The notes below the pieces were generated by a model. It did not search any database. It was not told where the DNA came from and worked only from the letters and a program-made list of their open reading frames with translations. Shown here piece after piece: positions 60,298-64,000 of a stretch of DNA of 64,000 bases. The stretch is from assembly GCF_009720365.1 (NCBI RefSeq), contig NZ_ML769312.1:992001-1056000 (forward strand), written 5' to 3'. Numbering within the stretch: position 1 is the first letter of the stretch; each line of letters opens with the position of its first letter. Origin of the DNA: Catellatospora paridis. Its GTDB lineage: Bacteria > Actinomycetota > Actinomycetes > Mycobacteriales > Micromonosporaceae. The translations under genes and the position numbers were made by a program.

Positions 60298-63243
60298 GGT
60301 GGCTCTCCTTGGTAGGGAAGGTGACGCGGGGGCCCCGCACCGGCACGCGGGCGCCGGTGAGGGGCCGGCGGGGCAGGGCAGGGTCCACTTCTGGGTGGCG
60401 CCGCCGTTGCAGGTCCACAAGGCCACGATCGTGCCGTCGGCCGAGTTGTTGCCGGACACGTCCAGGCACTTGCCCGACTGCGGATTGCGCAGCGTCTGAT
60501 CCGACGTTTGGTAGGTCCAGCTCTGCGCCGCGCCGCCGGTGCACGCCCACAACTGGATCTTCGTGCCGTTCGCGGTCCCGCCCCCGTTCACGTCGAGGCA
60601 CTTGCCGAACGCCCGCAGCGTCGAACCCGACACCGTCCACGTCTGTGCAGCGGCCCCGTTGCAGGTCAACAGCTGGATCTGCGTGCCGTCGGCCGTCGCG
60701 CCGTTGCGCACGTCCAGACACTTGCCCGCCAGCCCCTTGACCGGACCGGTCCCGGTGGAGGCACTGCCGGTGGTCAGGGTGAACGAGTCGACGTCGTACA
60801 GGAACCCGGTGCCGGAGCCGGCGAACGTCAGATACAGCGTGGTGGTGCCGCTCGGCGGGCTGGTGATCGTGCCGGTGACCGTGGCGAAGGTGTCCCACGA
60901 GCCGGTGACCGGCACGGTCGCCGAGCCGAGCACGGTGCCGGTCGCCGAGCCGGCCCGGATCTGCAGCGTGCCGCCGCTGCCCGCGGACGAGACGCGGGCG
61001 CTGAAGCCGGTCGCGTTGTTGATCCGGTACGGCTGGAACGCGATCCAGTCGCCGTTGTGGATGTCACCGACGGTCTTGCCGCCTTCGGCGGCGCTCTTGT
61101 CGAAGGTGGCGACCCCGGACGAGGTCTTGAAGTGCTCGGCCTGGCGCTTGCGCGGCTGGAGGGTGTGCTGGGTGTGCGTGGTCAGGCCGCCCGCGTCGGT
61201 GTACTCGGCGTCGAAGACGCCGAAGATGTTCGCGGCGTCGTCGTGCTCGCCGTCGACGGGAACCGCGATCGACCCGGTGCAGCCGCTCTGGGAGGTGATC
61301 TGGTGGCCGTGGCTGTCGTGGCCGAGCACGTAGGTCATCTTGACCTTGGTGCAGTCGATGGTGCCGTCCTCCGGGTCGGTCACCGTGATGCTGAACGGGA
61401 CGGTGTCGCCGAAGCTGAACAGCTGCCCGTTGGCCGGGGTGGTGATGGTGACCGTCGGCGCGGTGTTGCCGACGCCGATCTGCACGCCTGCCGTGCCGGT
61501 GGCGCCCTGCGGGTCCCGGACCGTCAGCGTGGCGTTGTAGGTGCCGTTGGCGGTGTAGGTCTTGGCCGGGTTGGCAGACGTCGACGTGGTGCCGTCACCG
61601 AAGGCCCACGAGTACGTGAGCGTTCCGCCCTCGGGGTCCGACGATCCCGCGGCGGAGAAGTTCACGGTCAGCGGGGCCGTGCCGGAGGTCCGGTCGGCGG
61701 TCGCCACGGCGGTCGGTGCCCGGTTGCCGCTGCCCACGTAGTCGTAGCGGTACAGGGCCGAGTTGGCGTCGCCGTTGTAGTAGCCGGTGCCGTAGTCCAG
61801 CACGTACAGCGCGCCGTCGGGTCCGAAGGCCATGTCCATGACCTGCTTGCCGTTCCAGGGGAAGGTCTCGATGGCGCCGCGGGTGCCGTCGGAGTTCACG
61901 TGGATCGGCTTGACCCAGCTCCGGCCGAATTCGCCGGCGAAGAACTGCCCGTCGAAGCCCTGGGGGAACTTGGTGCTGGAGGACGACGAGGCGTCGTACC
62001 GGTAGACGGGGCCGCCCATCGGGGACTCCGAGCCGCTGCCGAACTCCGACGGGCTGCCGGAGTCGCCGGCGTAGCGGATCCACGCCGTCTTGGCGGCCGG
62101 GAGGGTGGGCAGACCGGTGTTGCGGAAGGAGTTGTTGGTCGGGCCGCCGCTGCAGTTGTACTTCGAGCCGGCGCTGTTGGCGGCGAAGTCCCACTCGGCG
62201 TAGGTCTCGCTGGAGGTGTTCGTTCCGGTGCAGTAGGGCCAGCCGTAGAAGCCCGGCCCGGTGACCCGGTTGAACTCGACCTGCCCGCTCGGGCCCCGGC
62301 TGGTGGTGCTGCCGGAGTCCGGGCCGTAGTCGCCGACGTAGACCACGCCGGTGGCCTTGTCGACGCTGATCCGGAACGGGTTGCGGAACCCCATCGCGTA
62401 GATCTCGGGACGGGTCCGGTTGTCGGAGTCGACGAACATGTTGCCGTCGGGGATCGAGTACGACCCGTTCGCGTTGACCTTGATCCGGAGGATCTTGCCG
62501 CGCAGGTCGTTGGTGTTGGCCGCGGACCGCTGGGCGTCGAAGGCGGGGTTGCGGTTGGTCCGCTCGTCGAGCGGCGCGAACCCGGCGGACTCGAACGGGT
62601 TGGTGTCGTCGCCGGTGGACAGGTAGAGGTTGCCCGCGGCGTCGAAGTCGATGTCGCCGCCGGTGTGGCAGCAGATGCCGCGGTCCGCGGCGACGTCGAG
62701 GATGTCGACCTTGCTCGACTGGTTGACGGTGAAGTCGGAGTTCAGCGTGAACCGGGAGAGCCGGTTCACGCCCTGCCAGGCCGACCAGTTGCTGCCGGTG
62801 GTCGGGGCGTCGCCGCTCGGGGTCGACAGCGGCGGGGCGTAGTACAGGTAGATGTAGCGGTTCGATGCGAAGTTCGGGTCGACCCCGATGCCCTGCAGGC
62901 CCTCCTCGTCGTGGCTGTAGACCGAGATGGTGCCGACCACGGCCGTGTTGCCGGCCGCATCGGTGCGGCGCAGCGTGCCGTTGCGCGCGGTGTGCAGGAC
63001 CGACCGGTCCGGCAGCACGGCCAGCGTCATCGGCTCGCCCGTCTCGGACACCCCCTTGGCGAGGGTGACCTGCTGGTAGTCGGTGCTGACGATCGTGTGC
63101 GCCTGCGCCGGCACCGGGCCGCCGAGCCCTGCGGGGCCTGCGGTGAGAATGGCGGTCGCGCCGGTCGCGGTCAGCAGTAGCGCTGAGCCTGCGGAGAACC
63201 ATCGTCTGGTGCGGTGCGGGGGGAGGCCGTCCCTGATGGACAT
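58192..63243 (-). CDS. Fused frame: PQQ-type sugar dehydrogenase (PKD, CBM6, ricin) read through into ThuA protein
   Basis: One open frame of 1,683 residues from ATG 63243, which has AGGAAGGG before it. Residues 1-48 are a Sec signal. A six-bladed PQQ sugar-dehydrogenase-like propeller covers about 50-505 (ICCHTGGDIDFDAAGNLYLS, GFRNPFRISVD). PKD is at 507-590, a further domain at 590-690, CBM6 at about 700-825 and ricin repeats at 830-957. After residue 957 (KWTLP) the sibling gene has TGA where this frame has TGC (60373-60375). Translation then runs through 25 codons of former spacer into the ThuA signal peptide. Most likely a stop-loss (or a sequence error); a real giant bifunctional protein with an internal signal-like segment is the alternative. 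Confidence 0.75.
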   Translation of the reverse strand: MSIRDGLPPHRTRRWFSAGSALLLTATGATAILTAGPAGLGGPVPAQAHTIVSTDYQQVTLAKGVSETGEPMTLAVLPDRSVLHTARNGTLRRTDAAGNTAVVGTISVYSHDEEGLQGIGVDPNFASNRYIYLYYAPPLSTPSGDAPTTGSNWSAWQGVNRLSRFTLNSDFTVNQSSKVDILDVAADRGICCHTGGDIDFDAAGNLYLSTGDDTNPFESAGFAPLDERTNRNPAFDAQRSAANTNDLRGKILRIKVNANGSYSIPDGNMFVDSDNRTRPEIYAMGFRNPFRISVDKATGVVYVGDYGPDSGSTTSRGPSGQVEFNRVTGPGFYGWPYCTGTNTSSETYAEWDFAANSAGSKYNCSGGPTNNSFRNTGLPTLPAAKTAWIRYAGDSGSPSEFGSGSESPMGGPVYRYDASSSSSTKFPQGFDGQFFAGEFGRSWVKPIHVNSDGTRGAIETFPWNGKQVMDMAFGPDGALYVLDYGTGYYNGDANSALYRYDYVGSGNRAPTAVATADRTSGTAPLTVNFSAAGSSDPEGGTLTYSWAFGDGTTSTSANPAKTYTANGTYNATLTVRDPQGATGTAGVQIGVGNTAPTVTITTPANGQLFSFGDTVPFSITVTDPEDGTIDCTKVKMTYVLGHDSHGHQITSQSGCTGSIAVPVDGEHDDAANIFGVFDAEYTDAGGLTTHTQHTLQPRKRQAEHFKTSSGVATFDKSAAEGGKTVGDIHNGDWIAFQPYRINNATGFSARVSSAGSGGTLQIRAGSATGTVLGSATVPVTGSWDTFATVTGTITSPPSGTTTLYLTFAGSGTGFLYDVDSFTLTTGSASTGTGPVKGLAGKCLDVRNGATADGTQIQLLTCNGAAAQTWTVSGSTLRAFGKCLDVNGGGTANGTKIQLWACTGGAAQSWTYQTSDQTLRNPQSGKCLDVSGNNSADGTIVALWTCNGGATQKWTLPCPAGPSPAPACRCGAPASPSLPRRATMRRLLRPVLGAATAVLAVLAATAPAGPASAADAPYDVLVFSKTAGFRHDSIAAGISAIQSLGSANNFTVTATEDASAFTTGNLAQYEAVVFLNTTGDVLNAGQQTAFESYIGSGGGFVGVHAAADTEYSWSFYGNLVGAYFASHPSIQQANIKVENRAHPATAHLSPTWTRTEEWYNYQTNARSTARVLATVDESSYSGGSMGADHPHSWCKTYSGGRSFYTGGGHSQSAYSETAFRSHLLGGIRYAAGRAKADCRPETGYTALYNGSTTGWSQTGPGSFGNSDATLTSSGGMGMLAYTTREYVNYSLKLDWRVPGDDNSGVVIGFPAGSTAQGALDNGYEVQIDATDSADRTTGAIYALQSADITARDAALNPPGEWNTYELLVEGERLQVFLNGSKINDYTNTNSARSMAGYIGIQNHGSGDDVSFRNIRIKDLGGTPPTGDITRQAESYSSAGGVSALAKSGANGGQVLGNIESGDWAAYNGLDLTGSTSFRARVASAGAGGTIQVRTGSVTGPVLGSVTVPNTGSWTNFQNVTTSLSGVPSSTQNLYLTFTGSSGFLFDVDEFVLVKGTSTAGTGPIKGLAGKCLDVRNGASADGTQIQLYTCNGGAPQTWTVSGSTLRALGKCLDVSGGGTANGTKIQLWTCTGGGAQNWAAQSDGTLRNPQSGKCLDVSGNNSADGTVVALWTCNGGANQKWTLP
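58195..58566 (-). repeat. Ricin-tail direct repeat, downstream copy
   Basis: This 372-bp stretch encodes the ricin tail of the ThuA protein and is nearly identical to 60376-60750. The pair is a 2.2-kb-spaced direct repeat. Confidence 0.75.
60373..60375 (-). other. Stop-loss codon TGC (expected TGA)
   Basis: The ricin tail of the sugar dehydrogenase ends CTG CCC TGC on the minus strand, while the paralogous tail at 58192 ends CTG CCC TGA. A single base opens the frame into the next gene. Confidence 0.75.
60376..60750 (-). repeat. Ricin-tail direct repeat, upstream copy
   Basis: The 375-bp tail of the sugar dehydrogenase part is nearly identical to 58195-58566, differing mainly near the YQTSDQ/AAQSD segment and at the stop. 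Confidence 0.75.
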
Positions 63244-63312
63244 GAAGACCCTTCCTGACAAGTGATGGCCAGGCGGGCGCGAACCATCGCGCCGGATGCC
63301 GTGGGGGTGCTG

Positions 63313-63337
63313 CCTGTCAGGTGCCGCACCTGACAGG
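63313..63337. promoter_or_regulatory. Perfect 11-bp hairpin in the leader of the sugar dehydrogenase gene
   Basis: CCTGTCAGGTG (63313-63323) pairs with CACCTGACAGG (63327-63337) with a 3-nt loop, 70 bp upstream of the start codon. It may be a dyad operator or a message leader hairpin. Confidence 0.55.
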
Positions 63338-63464
63338 TGGCGGCCTCTGACGGCGGATGGAGCCATCACAGATCGCCAGTCGATGGGTCCCGCGCCGCCG
63401 GTACGCCTCGACGAAAAACTTGCCGATCTTGCCGACTCCCGTGTCACATGTCGTGGTGGGAGTC

Positions 63465-63480
63465 CACGTCATATGACGTG
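63465..63480. promoter_or_regulatory. Perfect 16-bp palindrome CACGTCATATGACGTG
   Basis: It lies in the divergent regulatory region 24 bp from a LacI-like site. The binder is unknown; it does not resemble the LacI motif. Confidence 0.6.
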
Positions 63481-63503
63481 TTATCAGGTAGTCGGCTCGG
63501 TCG

Positions 63504-63519
63504 ATGTTATCGGTAACAT
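63504..63519. promoter_or_regulatory. LacI-type operator ATGTTATCGGTAACAT
   Basis: An inverted repeat with arms ATGTTA/TAACAT and a CG centre, typical of LacI-family sugar regulators in actinomycetes, 261 bp upstream of the dehydrogenase start. Confidence 0.6.
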
Positions 63520-63636
63520 GTGAGTTGTCAACCCACCTGAAGGCATCGATCTTCCGCTTTTGATCGCCTCCGATGCGGACCGTCCACCTGACCTGCGCAC
63601 TCGCGAAACATTTTCGACACACCTTGACGCAAGTCC

Positions 63637-63650
63637 TGTTATCGGTCACA
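63637..63650. promoter_or_regulatory. Second LacI-type operator TGTTATCGGTCACA
   Basis: It matches 13 of 14 bases of the core at 63505-63518 and lies about 257 bp before the plus-strand gene. Co-control of the divergent genes is likely. Confidence 0.55.
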
Positions 63651-63906
63651 TTCGACTGACCGCGGTATGGTCGGCACCTTCATCCGCATCGGCTGGCAGG
63701 GCACCGATCGCGCACGTCATGGCGACGGGCCAGGTGTGCGGCGTGTTCGAGACGTCATACAGCGCACTTCATTTTCTGCACGCAAGTCGACCTCGCGGGT
63801 CGCGGTCCTCCCCTCGCCGCGGGCTCGCCGACGCGGCGGCCGGGTCCCGATCGGCACGCACTCGAACGCGGCGTCGCACCAGGTCGGCGACCTCCGAAGG
63901 AGAGAC

Positions 63907-64000
63907 GTGAAACATCCGTTCACCCTGCAGACCGGCCGGAACCTGCCCCGCCTGGCCCTGCTCGGCGCCAGTCTGCTGCTCGCGCTCACGCTCGCGCCGG
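63907..64000 (+). CDS. 5' end of a secreted protein (cut by window end)
   Basis: A frame from GTG 63907, preceded by GAAGGAGAGAC, encodes a basic N-terminus and a hydrophobic signal-peptide core (LALLGASLLLALTLAP). Only 31 codons are visible, so the product is unknown. The context and the shared operators suggest another extracellular carbohydrate-active protein. Confidence 0.7.
   Translation, partial: MKHPFTLQTGRNLPRLALLGASLLLALTLAP

Larger units (their letters stand above)
63244..63906. other. Divergent regulatory region between secreted carbohydrate genes
   Basis: About 660 bp, less GC-rich than its neighbours at 63465-63520 and 63600-63660. It contains a strong hairpin (63313), a 16-bp palindrome (63465) and two LacI-like sites (63504, 63637). 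A 110-codon minus-strand frame here has no recognisable content and is not called. Confidence 0.6.

Noticed and set aside
60508-63180. An 890-codon plus-strand frame opposite the sugar dehydrogenase
   Set aside because: Translation is Val/Gly/Arg-rich without motifs; the minus strand encodes clear PQQ-propeller, PKD and CBM6 domains.
63317-63649. A 110-codon minus-strand frame in the divergent region
   Set aside because: It overlaps several operator-like palindromes, has no ribosome site and no recognisable content.
1-64000. CRISPR arrays, tRNA/rRNA genes, insertion sequences and prophage
   Set aside because: I saw no regularly spaced direct repeats, no tRNA-like cloverleaf ends, and no transposase, integrase or phage structural motifs on either strand.

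Overview
The window reads as chromosome of a very high-GC Gram-positive actinomycete, most likely Micromonosporaceae (inference). Support: frequent GTG starts, purine-rich Shine-Dalgarno sites, a deazaflavin (F420)-type nitroreductase, SpoIIE/STAS/HATPase regulators, a BTAD regulator, and secreted enzymes with ricin-type tails. I saw no tRNA, rRNA, CRISPR array, transposase or phage gene. Coding is dense and even in composition, so this looks like ordinary chromosome rather than a recently acquired island.

Layout. 1-5 kb: tail of a secreted DUF1906/golvesin-type protein, azoreductase, a short-chain dehydrogenase and a Gfo/Idh oxidoreductase. 5-9.7 kb: an OmpR-type two-component system running tail to tail into a TAXI-type binding lipoprotein, a small helix-turn-helix protein and a WhiA-like protein without its helix-turn-helix. 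9.8-20 kb: amino-acid permease, KtrAB-type potassium uptake, soluble transhydrogenase, a membrane-anchored EEP-family hydrolase, 6-phosphogluconate dehydrogenase, a CNNM/CorC protein and an M28 peptidase. 20-25.4 kb: metallo-beta-lactamase-fold protein, then a lipid-type cluster (SDR, large acyl-CoA dehydrogenase, TetR) with two TetR-like operators, then a ROK regulator. 25.5-31.6 kb: CPBP protease, GH19 chitinase, luciferase-like oxidoreductase and the divergent lysG/lysE pair with its operator. 31.8-39 kb: catalase, a stand-alone PEP-utiliser phosphohistidine domain coupled to a winged-helix protein, an SGNH hydrolase, a STAS/HATPase/SpoIIE partner-switching set and a beta-carbonic anhydrase.

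39-52.4 kb is a sulfur block: tauCAB transporter, SsuD-like monooxygenase, metX-metY-CoA-binding operon, OsmC protein and an FAD monooxygenase. SolA-like oxidase, a BTAD regulator and a haloacetate-dehalogenase-like hydrolase are interspersed. A 20-bp element related to CCGATAGGAWWTRTAGGMWT recurs upstream of tauC, ssuD and metX/osmC, with a weaker copy between tauC and the carbonic anhydrase, and may mark a sulfur regulon. 52.5-56.5 kb holds a second STAS gene, a small membrane protein, an F420-type oxidoreductase, a beta-hydroxyacid dehydrogenase-like enzyme and an orphan helical protein.

56.6-64 kb is an extracellular carbohydrate block on the minus strand: a PQQ-type sugar dehydrogenase with PKD, CBM6 and ricin domains, a ThuA/DUF1080/CBM6/ricin protein, and a GH54 arabinofuranosidase. 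The first two are fused in frame because the expected TGA of the upstream gene is TGC. The 660-bp upstream region carries two LacI-like operators and leads into a second secreted gene cut by the window end.

Several gene ends carry long hairpins. Some belong to sequence families present more than once in the window, which is more than generic terminators require.
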